Assembly (NCBI GenBank): GCA_946811695.1
Contig: OX328130.1
Coordinates: 74,889,398-74,953,397, forward strand
Length of the DNA stretch: 64,000 nt
Source: Gonocerus acuteangulatus
Taxonomy: Eukaryota; Arthropoda; Insecta; Hemiptera; Coreidae
Direction: 5' to 3'
The position numbers and the translations under genes are program-made. Below are positions 1 through 11,486 of the stretch, piece after piece. The notes under the pieces are model-generated. The model ran no database searches. It was not told the origin of the DNA and saw only the letters and a list, made by a program, of their open reading frames with translations. Position 1 is the first letter of the stretch; every line of letters starts with the position of its first letter.

Positions 1-544
1 TTTTACAAATCAGTGATTATTTTAAAACAGACATGAGTATTTTTTTGTATATTTTCCTATAATATTTTGTATATTTTCCGAAAAAGTTTGGGAAAGCTAA
101 CTAAAATTTGTACAAAAATATATATTATGCAATTGTTGATAGAGGAATCTCAGTAGAAGAAATCGGTGGTTGAAATTTTTGCATTCCTTCTTTTGAACAA
201 ATTTTGTCCGCGTTTTTCTCAGTTTTTAATTAGTTGTTTGTTTTAATTTTATTTAAAAGTAAGATAAATTTCTGAGCATAAAGTTAGGTAAATGAGAAAC
301 ATTTGAGTACGATTTGTTTTTTGCAATAAAGTTTTCCGAGCGAAAATCGAAGAGGCGGAGTTAGAAATTTCCACCATAGGTTTTCTAAGTATTTTTTCGC
401 CTGAAATCTCACTTTTCACAAAACGTTTTCACAAAATATCTATTGTTTCCATTCCAAGTTTTTCAAATGAAACTACATACAAGAACGTTTTGGGGACGGG
501 CAAAGATTACGCTGTTCCCGGGGATAGGAATATATTACATGGTC
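1..544. other. AT-rich sequence, nothing recognised
   Basis: No coding signature, repeat end or RNA gene could be seen. The composition matches the rest of the presumed intron. Confidence 0.5.
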
Positions 545-812
545 ACCTGATACCTACAGCCATAGCCTAGACAAATACACCGGTTGGCGTAGAACAGCTT
601 AGTTAATCAAGGTCCGGGCGTGTCAATGGATGGGTGACCGACAGAGAAAACCTCGTGTCATTGGGTTTATTAAAACGAGGCAGCATATAGATAGCCCGAC
701 GTTAATAGCCGAGAAGTTGTTAATGGTATAGCAAATATGAACCATAATCCCACTAATTTTCGGAGAGCCTTTTTGTTTACTAAGTACGAATCTACTGGGT
801 GATATTTACATT

Positions 813-838
<26 letters not shown>
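545..838 (+). mobile_element. 5S-rRNA-derived SINE, old degenerate copy
   Basis: About 560-665 resembles 5S rRNA: ACACCGGTT, then a decayed AAGTTAAGCAA-like stretch, then GGGCGTG and ATGGATGGGTGACC. It is followed by the SINE core fragment ATAGATAGCCCGACGTTAAT and, after an unassigned stretch, a run of about 27 A at 812-838. It is the same family as the better preserved copy at 17781-18001. No target duplication was found. Confidence 0.65.
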
Positions 839-843
<5 letters not shown>

Positions 844-1429
844 TAATACTTTTGCTCTGTTATTTCCAGAATAAAACAACCTTCGAACAAAACTTGTGTA
901 TAATTAAACAAATTTCACAAAAAAAGTAACGAACACTGCTTTCAAGGAATATTTACAATTTATAAAATGAAATTGAGAATTTAACGCCTGGCAAATTGAA
1001 ATACATAATTCAGCAACAATACTCAAAATTAATAAAAGTTTAATTAAAAGTAAAAAAGTGTTTTCATCTCACTTTTTCTTCAAATATATTTCAATGAATA
1101 CCTTTTAATATAGGGACCGCGCTCCGACAAATGAACAATTTTATTTTCCAGAATTGGCAGTAAATTGTTCAAGTTTTAATTAGTTTTGATTCAACACGTT
1201 CATAATTGCTACATACAACATTGATTGCTGTTCACAGAAACCAAGAACGAACAGATTTAAGATTCCATTTATGAGGCAGATGTATACGAAAATTATAAAC
1301 CCGGTAAATATTTATACTAAGGACTCATTTACCCCAGAAAAATATTTTAGGATTTCATGTAATCGATTATAATAATAATATAATCTTTATAAAGGCAAAA
1401 ACTCAAAATTGTAGGAGCTGCGTTATTTT
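839..1429. other. AT-rich sequence, nothing recognised
   Basis: No conserved coding or element end is visible. Confidence 0.45.
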
Positions 1430-1760
1430 GTGCCTATGTCAACGCTGAATTTGAACAAAATGAAATATTAAATACTATCTCCCTTGGCTGCCCTCTTAAA
1501 GTTTTCTCTGGTCCTAAAAGAGGCCTATAGTCCGACCGCAAACAAAAGTACCAGAAAGGGCGTGGCCGGAGGGGAGGTAGGCCTTCCCGGCCATGGGCTG
1601 GAGGATCGCACACCTGTAGTTAGTTTTTATAGTGTTTCAGGTATAGTTTTGTTCGTTGAACAACATTGCAAGTGGCCGAACAATAGGGAAAATGTTCCAC
1701 CCGCGTGCATGAACAAATGAACTTGTCCATCTATCTGAACAGGCTGTAATACTGTAGAAG
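1430..1760 (+). repeat. Interspersed repeat shared with 47480-47740
   Basis: The stretch ATCTCCCTTGGCTGCCCTC, then AAAG, then CTGGTCCTAAA near 1478-1525 recurs with substitutions at about 47551-47596. The following TAGTGTTTCA block recurs too. The family is unclassified. The 78-codon frame across it lacks any recognisable domain and is probably spurious. Confidence 0.5.
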
Positions 1761-2268
1761 ATTATCAACAGGTCGTTTTTTTTCTAATGGAGTGTAGTCA
1801 GCCGCAGAGGCGATTAATCTCTAAGATTTAAAACAAATCGTAATGATGTTAATAATCTTAACAATTCCCTGACTGCTTATGTTTTTTTCTTTATTTCAAA
1901 TGATTTATTATTTATAACATTCTGTATATGAATACATCTGCTAATAGGAAACATTATAAGGGTTCTGTGCTCAGGGCCTTCATCCTCGATTAACGTCAGA
2001 TGATGTCGAAAGAGGCCTACACAAGCTCCCTTCTGCTCCAGTGGCTGGAGTCGAAGAGAGATCGGTGAGCCACAGACATTGATGCACTTGAAGGAAGAAA
2101 AAGCCATTGCTAACACTTTACTTGGTCACTGCACCATATCACTGAGCCGTTCTCTCGATAGGGAGGGGAGTTCAGGCTTTTTATGAAAGTTCGCAGTGGA
2201 AACGTTTGAATCTGGACAATATGAAATCTTTAACGAGTGGGATATTTAGGCCTTAATAAGGGCTGAGG
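1761..2268. other. No gene recognised
   Basis: Low-complexity AT-rich sequence. Short chance frames only. Confidence 0.4.
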
Positions 2269-2640
2269 TTACAAACATGAAACGGAGTATTGACGATGAT
2301 TCGTAGGGTTTTTGATAGGAATGTTTGGATACGGCTGATGTTCGATGTTTTCGCAGTTCCCCAGAGTTCTGATCCGTACGTCCAATTGGTTTGCCAGTAG
2401 TGATTTGTAAAGGATCAGTTGGTTTTTAGTACTAAAATGTGATTCAGGAGAAAATTCTAAGAATTTCAATAGATACTGGCCCAACACTCCAAGAGACTTT
2501 GAAGCCCGTTAACACGCTAAGACCTGAAGGATGGACCCAAACGGAGACAATGACAACTTGGTGAGGCGAACCACATCCCTTTTTGTCCGGTAAAGCTGAG
2601 CATGTTGATGGGACGGATATTTAAAAAAAATTATAAATCA
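2269..2640 (-). pseudogene. Non-LTR retrotransposon RT C-terminal fragment (Jockey-like)
   Basis: Read on the minus strand, the segment encodes a stretch like the end of Jockey/I-type reverse transcriptases. LLKFLEFSPESHFSTKNQL is followed by LILYKSLL and then a decayed match to the usual W-Y-G-x-Q-L-W-G region (here VRIRTLGNCENIEH), then a remnant of the region after it. There is at least one stop upstream (2490-2640), and no catalytic motif remains. In intact elements this is the thumb and connection region of an enzyme that copies the element RNA at the target site. Only this 3' piece is recognisable, consistent with 5' truncation. Family placement within the Jockey/CR1 group is inferred from motif shape. 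Confidence 0.6.
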
Positions 2641-3087
2641 TCATCATATTGAGTCCTCTATGAACGACTTCTTGGAGGAAGAAGTATATACAGCATTGTC
2701 CATGATGGTCGGTATTTTAACAGCTGCATTTTTTTGTTCCATTGGAGCTCCAATTCCTGAAAAGTTTTCCTGTCATTTTTGTTTTGGGTCGAGCTCTTCT
2801 TCGCGTCACCTCTACTTTGCCTCGGTAGGTTTCGCCAGCTATTTTGCCATCTAAGGAGGGGTACAACCCATGTCAGCTTATTCTCCTCAATTGCCACATT
2901 AGCAGCTTTAACATTGAGATTCCATGTAATTGTGGTGTTCCGGATTTGGTTTCTTTCCCCTCATTTGTCCTGAGAAATCATATTTTTGAGAATTGGATTC
3001 GCGATTCGTGCTTCTTATTAGTGTGCATGATTCAATCCGAATAGGAAGAACGTTGATCTAAAAACAGCACATACTTCCCGTCTGTTT
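2641..3087. other. No gene recognised
   Basis: Overlapping short frames on both strands have no recognisable domain. The stretch ends at the Merlin target duplication. Confidence 0.4.
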
Positions 3088-3335
3088 AGGAAGTCGGGTC
3101 TATTTCGGAAAAGGGGTGCCAGTGATTTTATCAGTGACTGTGATTATTTTAACTAAATAAAATAAAACATGTTGCGGTAACTTCACCAAATTTCCTAGTT
3201 TTGTTATAGATTCATTTGTGATCTTGGCTGGCTCAAGTGTAATGAATCTATTTAAGTTAAGTGACCATATCAGGACTATAGACAATGTTCTTAGGTTTCT
3301 ACAGAGCTAAAAGGTCATAGCTACAAAAAGGTTTG

Positions 3336-3782
3336 CGGCAAATGGCAGTCCATGAAGTTACGGCTCGACGAGAACAAGTAGTTACCAAAGGGATTGCCTT
3401 CAGATTGCTGGAAGGTATACAAAGGACTGAAGAAAGTGGAGGGTATGCGGCAAATGGCAGTCCATGAAGTTACGGCTCGACGAGAACAAGTAGTTACCAA
3501 AGGGATTGCCTTCAGATTGCTGGAAGGCATACAAAGGACTGAAGAAAGTGGAGGGTATGCGGCAAATGGCAGTCCATGAAGTTACGGCTCGACGAGAACA
3601 AGTAGTTACCAAAGGGATTGCCTTCAGATTGCTGGAAGGCATACAAAGGACTGAAGAAAGTGGAGGGTATGCGGCAAATGGCAGTCCATGAAGTTACGGC
3701 TCGACGAGAACAAGTAGTTACCAAAGGGATTGCCTTCAGATTGCTGGAAGGCATACAAAGGAGTGAAGAAAGTGGAGGGTAT
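3336..3782 (+). repeat. 112-bp minisatellite inside the Merlin element, 4 units
   Basis: Four almost identical 112-bp units start at 3336, 3448, 3560 and 3672, each beginning GCGGCAAATGGCAGTCC. The unit is not a multiple of three, so the open frames across it on both strands repeat the same peptides and end in the next unit. The last unit runs directly into the transposase remnant. Confidence 0.95.
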
Positions 3783-3975
3783 GCGTTATAAACACTATGT
3801 AGTGAATCATCCCAAAAACTTGGTAGACCTGACAAAAGGTACTCACACCCAAAGGGTTGAATCTCTTTGGGCTTGGATCAAACGCAGAAACAAGATAGAA
3901 TACAGGACTAGGAGGAGCATCCTGGATTCATATCTATGCGGATTTATAAAGAGGAGGAGTTCTGAGAAGAAGTGA
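3781..3975 (+). pseudogene. Merlin transposase C-terminal fragment
   Basis: The translation contains YKHYVVNHPKNLVDL, THTQRVESLWAWIKRR and RRSILDSYLCGFIKRR. This matches the end of the IS1016/ISXO2-like DDE domain used by Merlin, which reads roughly VNHSxxFVDP, TNxIExxWxxxK, LDSYLxEFxWR. The glutamate in RVESLW would be the third acidic residue of the DDE triad. Both upstream aspartates are missing because the 112-bp array replaces the N-terminal half. A family member would normally be about 200-330 residues, against about 65 here. The fragment is open to its stop at 3973-3975 and shares the element's ends and target duplication. It is not expected to be catalytic. Confidence 0.8.
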
Positions 3976-4164
3976 TTGTTGGAGAAGATTTTAGAGAACA
4001 TCGTAGATTTTCGTTCAGAGTTGTATTTATGAGTTGAGGTTATTAAATATATTTTGAGGTTATTTATAAAATGCATTTTCTTTAATAAACATATATTAAA
4101 TTATAACGGTTATTTAACAAAATCACTGGCGCCCCTTTTCCGAAATAGACCCAGGAAGTCTTTT

Positions 4165-4390
4165 GTTATCGTTTCATACACACTGCGATTCACAAGGTTC
4201 TTCTAGATCACTGTAACCGTTTTCTCTCAGGTACACACCCAGGTATTTAAAGTCATCTACCCTGATGGAACGAATAATTCTTCCCTAAAATCATCACTTT
4301 CCCTTTCGTGGGGTTTATAAACACTGTTCTTCTTCCAAGCTTTAGATGTGGTACTCTCAGGTACACACCCAGGTATTTAAAGTCATCAAG
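4165..4390 (-). pseudogene. Non-LTR retrotransposon RT fragment with KYLGV motif
   Basis: On the minus strand the piece reads PTKGKVMILGKNYSF, then after a frameshift VDDFKYLGVYLRENGYSDL. This is the typical non-LTR RT stretch after the catalytic palm (NPxKTxVM then FKYLG). A 34-bp block covering the DDFKYLGVYLR codons (4224-4257) is repeated exactly at 4354-4387, so the fragment contains a local duplication. It begins just after the Merlin target duplication. No catalytic residues remain. Confidence 0.65.
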
Positions 4391-5048
4391 AGATGAATAG
4401 TGAAAGTGTTAAAAAACAACGGTTTGAGCAGGGATTAGTAAGACTTTATTGTTTAAATCTCTGCCCCTATAATATAAACAGCAATAAATAGAATAATAGC
4501 CCCTAAAGTAGGTTTATATCCGAGGAAGGATGTTGTAGAATAAAGGAGGTGGATCTTGCTTTTTATCGAGTCCCTCCCTTTTCTACTGTATCACATACTT
4601 CTTTTACAGTCTTATCTTTATTGCTTGGATAATATATTCCCCTCTTGTCCCTTAAATCCACGCCATTGTCCTTTTATTTCCACTCCACGCCCTTCCGTTC
4701 GTCACGGCTAGTGGTCCACTGTACGCCTAACCTCTTTCCATTCACACAACCCATAAAGGACTCGACGCTTATTTAGTTTCGGTTGTACAAAACCGTTTCA
4801 GATGTCTCATTGAACACGCCCCTTTTCAACAAATAGATCTAACAGTCTCATTGTAAAGTAATTTTCAACGACCTTGTTCATTAAAATTTTCACAGCGCGG
4901 TGAAAACTCCCCAGCAGGTCAACAAAGATCATAAATGTAAAAATATCAGTCTGAAATATTTAAAATATAATGAAACAGGAGCTGTAAAGTCACCACATTG
5001 GTCAAGAATGCATTTAAAACGATCAACGCAATTAGGAAATAAACAAAG
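4391..5048. other. No gene recognised
   Basis: Nothing convincing on either strand. The 76-codon frame that starts here runs into the Helitron-like element. Confidence 0.4.
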
Positions 5049-6392
5049 TCCGTCACGCAGGAGCTGCATAACTAAGCACTTTCCTCAGAATTTGGGTAGT
5101 GTAGACTGCTTTCCAGAACAATTTGCTTAAAATATCCTACATAAATAAAATAAAAACATGAATAGTTCTCTTTTAATTTTGTAATGAGTAACTGATAAAT
5201 TATTAATTTGCTTCCAGAGTTATGTTTACACATAGCACCTACTGCACTACGTAATAAATACAAAAAACCTCATATTATCGTATTTTGATCTAATGCAGGA
5301 ACCGGATACAGTCCCTCTAGCGCTCCTTGCGGCGCCTTTGTGAACCTATGTCTGGCTGCCTTTTCTATTAAAATATATTACAAAGTAAACCCCCCGATTC
5401 ATCTCATTTTTACAACACTTCTTTCTCATGAGTTACCCACGACGTATAGCGCGTTTCGTTACAATAAAGCAGAAATTACGACCAGTATGAGTATATTAGT
5501 AATTTGGGTCGGGAGTAAACCCCCCCTCCTAAAGAACCGATTTAGTTTATTTTTACAACACATATTTACCTGTAGATTACCACTACGAATAAAGAGTTTC
5601 GTCGAAATATACCAAAAATCACGGTTGGTAGTGGCGAATTGGTATTGTGGGTCCGGAGTAAACCCCCCCTCCTAATGAACCAATTTAGTTTATTTTTACA
5701 ACACATATTTACCTGTAAATTACCACTATGAATACCGAGTTTCGTCGAAATATACCAAAAATCACGGTTGGTAGTGGCGAATTGGTATTGTGGGTCCGGA
5801 GTAAACCCCCCTCCTAATGAACCAATTTAGTTTATTTTTACAACACATATTTACCTGTAAATTACCACTATGAATACCGAGTTTCGTCGAAATATACCAA
5901 AAATCATGGCTGGTAGTGGCGAATTGGTATTGTCGGTCCAGAGTAAACCCCCCCTCCTTATGAACTGATTTAGTTCATTTTTATATCTCACTTTTCTCTC
6001 TATATTACTACTACGAATACCAAGTTTCGTTGAAATATAACAAATGTTACGGCTGAAATGGTCAAATTAGTGTTTTGGGCTCGGGGTAAACCCCCCCTTC
6101 CGGTGGACCGATTTTGGTGGTTAACGAACTCGTTCAATCGTTTGCTAATTGAATGCTATATACCAAGTTTCGTGGCGAAATAACAAAAACTCTGGCCGCT
6201 ATCGTGTTAACAGACACATATATATATATGCATATATATATATATATATATATATATAGATATATATAAATTTTAACGGGGGTCATTTTCGGTGTCTACT
6301 AGGTAGGATCGATAAAGATTTGAAGAAATTTTTCAAAAATTCCGTCATGAGTCCAACCTCAATAGCTACTTTCCTTCGGAGGAAAGTGCTAA
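5049..6392 (+). mobile_element. Helitron-like non-autonomous element, copy 1
   Basis: One of three related copies (others 18141-19250 minus and 37727-38831 plus). It starts near TCCGTCACGCAGGAGCTGC. At the 3' end is a hairpin, ACTTTCCT-TCGG-AGGAAAGT (6368-6387), closely followed by CTAA at 6389-6392. A subterminal 12-mer near the 5' end (AGCACTTTCCTC, 5075-5086) is the reverse complement of the 3' end (6379-6390). The interior carries about 142-bp minisatellite units and a TA run. Known Helentron/HINE elements show this combination: 3' hairpin plus CTRR-like end, sub-TIRs, internal mini- and microsatellites. There is no Rep/helicase coding. Confidence 0.6.
5500..6080 (+). repeat. About 142-bp minisatellite within the Helitron-like element
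   Basis: Units beginning near GGGTCCGGAGTAAACCCCCC recur at about 5506, 5648, 5789, 5932 and 6069, with C-run length and substitutions varying. The same unit is present in the other two copies of the element. Confidence 0.85.
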
Positions 6393-6462
6393 TATCTAGT
6401 TTTGGTATTTTATATTTGTTTAGGAACAGCTGACCAAATCATTAACTTTTTATTTAACACTA

Positions 6463-7565
6463 GCTGACTACCCGTACTTCACCACGGCCGCCGATAAGTA
6501 GTTTTTAAATTGCGTTAAATAAGGTATGATCAAAATTAACGCTACTGCATAATTTTGTACAGCTTATGATTGCACGAACTTACCACCATGTGGAGGTAAC
6601 CGTGCTTGTTTCCGTTGTGGAGTAAAAAAAAAATAAATAAATAAAAAGTTAGGTAAACAGAGACAAATACGCCTTGAAAAGAATAAAACTAACAAGTTTG
6701 AAGTTTTAAGCACTCATCTATTCGATTGACATCGCCCCACCGAACATTACAACAGAATCTTATTGTAGAGAATGTAGTAACCTTTCGAATAGCCGCCTTC
6801 CACGTACTACGATTTCCAAACCGTTTTCGAGATATTTTAGAAAATAAACTGAGATCCGAAAACTTTGTATCACCATTCATACATTTTTTTTTCCATATAC
6901 AAGTTTTCCATGTACAAGTTTCAAGTGAACCAATCATCGTTCCTGAATACCTAATCAGAAAAGCTGGCGTAAAAACATGATAAAATGTTATTCGCCACTA
7001 AATCCTGATCCTAATCCTAATCCCAAACAGAAAATTAGTTTGGAAAAATATTTTTCTCGTAAACGGTAACAGAAATCGCTTTAAAACTGGTTTCATTCGT
7101 TTTCCTACATTAAGGAACTTATATAACGAGTACCTGCAAGCGTCCGAAAATGTAAGCGTTCCGAATTTTTTCGCGCAAATTTTGCTCCGAAACCCGTGTT
7201 CTAGTAAACGGATTTAGCAGGTTAATGAACTTGACCTTTCAAATGGGAAGAAAGATTTTTGTACCAAATGTCATCCAAATCGGACCATTTTTGAGCCGAT
7301 GAGGAACTTCTTAATAATTCGAACCCCCCCAAAAGTAGGTAAACATTTGAATATAAAAAAAAAAAACTTTCTTAGCGAATGCTTACATTCTAAACGGATT
7401 GTCCGTGCAAGATTTCAAATTTTTGTGTCAACTGGTTCGGGATATTATTACCTCGGATGGACCATCACCAGGGCGTGAACTCTATAAGGGATAAAATCAC
7501 AGTTTATTTCAAGTAATTCAAGGACTGCCATCATAGTTGAAATTAACCTCAATTAAAAATAATTA
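6463..7565 (+). repeat. Interspersed repeat family B, copy 1
   Basis: Begins ACTAGCTGACTACCCGTAC and contains GATAAGTAGTTTTTAAATTG. It ends near the CTGCCATCATAGTTGAAATT block. The same landmarks occur in inverse order at 14656-15810. No protein is encoded. I associate the ACTAGCTGAC-type start with widely dispersed arthropod repeats but cannot name the family. Confidence 0.7.
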
Positions 7566-8328
7566 AGAAGAGATAAATGTGAAATCCACAGTCCACATAA
7601 CGTTCAATATAGATTCACCAATAAGTGGCCTCAAGTTATAATTCAAAAACTTTTCAACTCAGATTGAAAATAAAAATTAAGACTTAATGGAGAGATTGTG
7701 TCTTATTAATTAGTTTTGAGGAATTTTCGCGGAATTATCCCGGGAGAGAGAGAAACCCCGAAATTGCGGGTTATTAGGATTATCTGTAAATAGGAAGGGA
7801 GGAATCGGTGAAAGGTTTAGGTGGAAACTTGGCCGATGAGAACAAAGTTGAATTTACGAGTATTGCACTTAATGAGGCAACTCGCAAAACTTCCAGACAG
7901 CAAAATACCGCTGGGAGGAATAGAGAGTTCTCTTATAACCGATCCTGGAAAATACACCAAAACTAAACAAGTATCATGGTCAATTCTACCCCAACGGTCT
8001 AATTAACACAACTAGAATAAGGTTGGTAAAGATCAGACCATCAAGCTTTTCGGAAATCGGAAATAGACTATATAAGACTGTATCGGATAGAATTTACTAG
8101 GGAACGGATGTTAATGTATTTACATATTTTTTTCTAAGTCTTAAATCAAAATTTTTGATGGAATTCTGCAAAAATCCATATTTTTGCATATTTTACCTAT
8201 AAATACATATTTTTGCTGCATATTTTGATATTCTTTTTTTTTTTTGTAATTGAAAAATAAAGGTGAAACAGAGAAAGAATGCTTTACCCATTGAGCCTAG
8301 ATCACTGTGTCTTTTCTAATTGCAAGAA
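7566..8328. other. No gene recognised
   Basis: AT-rich sequence. A poly-T rich stretch with repeated CATATTTTTGC-like words at 8120-8230 precedes the satellite. Confidence 0.4.
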
Positions 8329-10635
8329 GCAAAGGTGGCTGGCAGCCATGCTTCCCCGGCGCTAATGGCCTAGGAGCAAAGGTGGCTGGCTGCCATGCTT
8401 CCCCGGCGCTAATGGTCTAGGAGCAGAGGTGGCTGGCAGCCATGCTTCCTCGGCGCTAATGGTCTAGGAGCAGAGGTGGCTGGCAGCCATGCTTCCTCGG
8501 CGCTAATGGTCTAGGAGCAGAGGTGGCTGGCAGCCATGCTTCCTCGGCGCTAATGGTCTAGGAGCAGAGGTGGCTGGCAGCCATGCTTCCTCGGCGCTAA
8601 TGGTCTAGGAGCAGAGGTGGCTGGCAGCCATGCTTCCTCGGCGCTAATGGTCTAGGAGCAGAGGTGGCTGGCAGCCATGCTTCCCCGGCGCTAATGGTCT
8701 AGGAGCAGAGGTGGCTGGCAGCCATGCTTCCTCGGCGCTAATGGTCTAGGAGCAGAGGTGGCTGGCAGCCATGCTTCCCCGGCGCTAATGGTCTAGGAGC
8801 AGAGGTGGCTGGCAGCCATGCTTCCTCGGCGCTAATGGTCTAGGAGCAGAGGTGGCTGGCAGCCATGCTTCCTCGGCGCTAATGGTCTAGGAGCAGAGGT
8901 GGCTGGCAGCCATGCTTCCTCGGCGCTAATGGTCTAGGAGCAGAGGTGGCTGGCAGCCATGCTTCCTCGGCGCTAATGGTCTAGGAGCAGAGGTGGCTGG
9001 CAGCCATGCTTCCCCGGCGCTAATGGTCTAGGAGCAGAGGTGGCTGGCAGCCATGCTTCCTCGGCGCTAATGGTCTAGGAGCAGAGGTGGCTGGCAGCCA
9101 TGCTTCCCCGGCGCTAATGGTCTAGGAGCAGAGGTGGCTGGCAGCCATGCTTCCTCGGCGCTAATGGTCTAGGAGCAGAGGTGGCTGGCAGCCATGCTTC
9201 CTCGGCGCTAATGGTCTAGGAGCAGAGGTGGCTGGCAGCCATGCTTCCTCGGCGCTAATGGTCTAGGAGCAGAGGTGGCTGGCAGCCATGCTTCCCCGGC
9301 GCTAATGGTCTAGGAGCAGAGGTGGCTGGCAGCCATGCTTCCTCGGCGCTAATGGTCTAGGAGCAGAGGTGGCTGGCAGCCATGCTTCCCCGGCGCTAAT
9401 GGTCTAGGAGCAGAGGTGGCTGGCAGCCATGCTTCCTCGGCGCTAATGGTCTAGGAGCAGAGGTGGCTGGCAGCCATGCTTCCCCGGCGCTAATGGTCTA
9501 GGAGCAGAGGTGGCTGGCAGCCATGCTTCCTCGGCGCTAATGGTCTAGGAGCAGAGGTGGCTGGCAGCCATGCTTCCCCGGCGCTAATGGTCTAGGAGCA
9601 GAGGTGGCTGGCAGCCATGCTTCCTCGGCGCTAATGGTCTAGGAGCAGAGGTGGCTGGCAGCCATGCTTCCCCGGCGCTAATGGTCTAGGAGCAGAGGTG
9701 GCTGGCAGCCATGCTTCCTCGGCGCTAATGGTCTAGGAGCAGAGGTGGCTGGCAGCCATGCTTCCTCGGCGCTAATGGTCTAGGAGCAGAGGTGGCTGGC
9801 AGCCATGCTTCCCCGGCGCTAATGGTCTAGGAGCAGAGGTGGCTGGCAGCCATGCTTCCTCGGCGCTAATGGTCTAGGAGCAGAGGTGGCTGGCAGCCAT
9901 GCTTCCTCGGCGCTAATGGTCTAGGAGCAGAGGTGGCTGGCAGCCATGCTTCCCCGGCGCTAATGGTCTAGGAGCAGAGGTGGCTGGCAGCCATGCTTCC
10001 TCGGCGCTAATGGTCTAGGAGCAGAGGTGGCTGGCAGCCATGCTTCCCCGGCGCTAATGGTCTAGGAGCAGAGGTGGCTGGCAGCCATGCTTCCTCGGCG
10101 CTAATGGTCTAGGAGCAGAGGTGGCTGGCAGCCATGCTTCCCCGGCGCTAATGGTCTAGGAGCAGAGGTGGCTGGCAGCCATGCTTCCTCGGCGCTAATG
10201 GTCTAGGAGCAGAGGTGGCTGGCAGCCATGCTTCCCCGGCGCTAATGGTCTAGGAGCAGAGGTGGCTGGCAGCCATGCTTCCTCGGCGCTAATGGTCTAG
10301 GAGCAGAGGTGGCTGGCAGCCATGCTTCCCCGGCGCTAATGGTCTAGGAGCAGAGGTGGCTGGCAGCCATGCTTCCTCGGCGCTAATGGTCTAGGAGCAG
10401 AGGTGGCTGGCAGCCATGCTTCCTCGGCGCTAATGGTCTAGGAGCAGAGGTGGCTGGCAGCCATGCTTCCCCGGCGCTAATGGTCTAGGAGCAGAGGTGG
10501 CTGGCAGCCATGCTTCCTCGGCGCTAATGGTCTAGGAGCAAAGGTGGCTGGCTGCCATGCTTCCTCGGCGCTAATGGTCTAGGAGCAGAGGTGGCTGGCA
10601 GCCATGCTTCCTCGGCGCTAATGGTCTAGGAGCAG
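8329..10635 (+). repeat. 47-bp satellite array, about 49 units
   Basis: The unit includes GGAGCAGAGGTGGCTGGCAG, CCATGCTTCC and CGGCGCTAATGGTCTA. Nearly all units are identical except for one C/T site (CTTCCCCGG or CTTCCTCGG). C and T forms alternate over long stretches, giving a 94-bp higher-order dimer, for example about 9370-9720 and 10040-10350. Only the first two units and one near the right end (10540-10560) carry AAAGGTGGCTGG, and two of those also have GGCTGCC. This indicates edge divergence and recent homogenisation of the centre. GGCTGGCAGCC forms a small hairpin. Confidence 0.98.
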
Positions 10636-10681
10636 ATGGGTTGTAAAAAAATATATAGGAAATTATTCTTTTGCAATTGTA

Positions 10682-10863
10682 TAATTCCTTTAATCTGCTC
10701 TCTAAAACAAGCGAATAAGCGAAGGAATCATGCCGATATCATTTTCCTTTAATCTGCTCTCTAAAACAAGCGAATAAGCGAAGGAATCATGCCGATATCA
10801 TTTTCCTTTAATCGGCTCTCTAAAAGAAGCGAATAAGCGAAGGAATCATGCCGATATCAGTTT
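10682..10863 (+). repeat. 59-bp tandem repeat, 3 units
   Basis: CCTTTAATCTGCTCTCTAAA starts units at 10687, 10746 and 10805. The third has CGG for CTG and AAAG for AAAC. Confidence 0.95.
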
Positions 10864-11486
10864 CCAAGCTGTAGATATAGAATCCAATTTATTTCATTTT
10901 ATCTCTTAGCTCCTAAGGCACATGGGACGAAACGCTCGACACGTGCCGACTATTTTTCCTTGTAGAATCACCAGAAAAAAAATGGGCCTGATCGGTGACC
11001 CCACGTCTGTATACTCCCCTTTTGGGATCAGACCGGCGTCATTTCACGATAGACAATTTAAAAATTCATTTTGTTGCAAACGATTTTCCAAAGTAATGTA
11101 CATCTGTAGAAATTTTCAACTTCTTTTTCCCCCTTTTAAAATTAGTTCCTAATTTTTCATTATGCTTTCTTTCAATATGCTATTGAGTTTTAGTCATTTT
11201 GTTCAATATGTTTTTAACTTTTGTTCTTTCCGTTTATAATAAGAGGTCTTATTAGCTTTTTATACTTTTCTTTTCAATATTTTAAAGTGTTTTTGGTATT
11301 TTTTACTACACATTTTCAATTTTTTTATTACATATTTCATTATAAATAGTTAAATATATATGTACATATTTTGAATTTTATTTTACATGGATTTTTCGTT
11401 CCTTACTTATTACCTACCTCCATGGCCGAGCTCGACACTACACATATCAGGATCTATGGACCAGGAAGGACCTATTCTAAACGATA
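10864..11486. other. No gene recognised
   Basis: A moderately GC-rich patch (10915-11040) is followed by AT-rich sequence. The 76-codon frame at 10922-11152 has no recognisable domain. Confidence 0.4.

Larger units (their letters stand above)
3088..4160 (+). mobile_element. Merlin (IS1016-like) DNA transposon with TIRs and 8-bp TSD
   Basis: The element runs 3096-4152. Its ends are inverted copies of about 34 bp that start GGGTCTATTTCGGAAAAGGG and continue to GCCAGTGATTTT with one difference. It is flanked by the exact 8-bp direct repeat AGGAAGTC at 3088-3095 and 4153-4160, in keeping with the 8-9 bp duplications known for Merlin. Inside is the C-terminal part of a Merlin-type transposase (3781-3975). 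A 112-bp tandem array sits immediately before it, where the N-terminal catalytic region would be expected. The element therefore cannot mobilise itself, but its ends are intact. Reads as a fairly young, non-autonomous copy. Confidence 0.85.

Noticed and set aside
8329..10635. CRISPR-like array (also 28970-29358 and 33674-35034)
   Set aside because: Units are contiguous with no unique spacers, and the context is eukaryotic. They are minisatellites or satellites.
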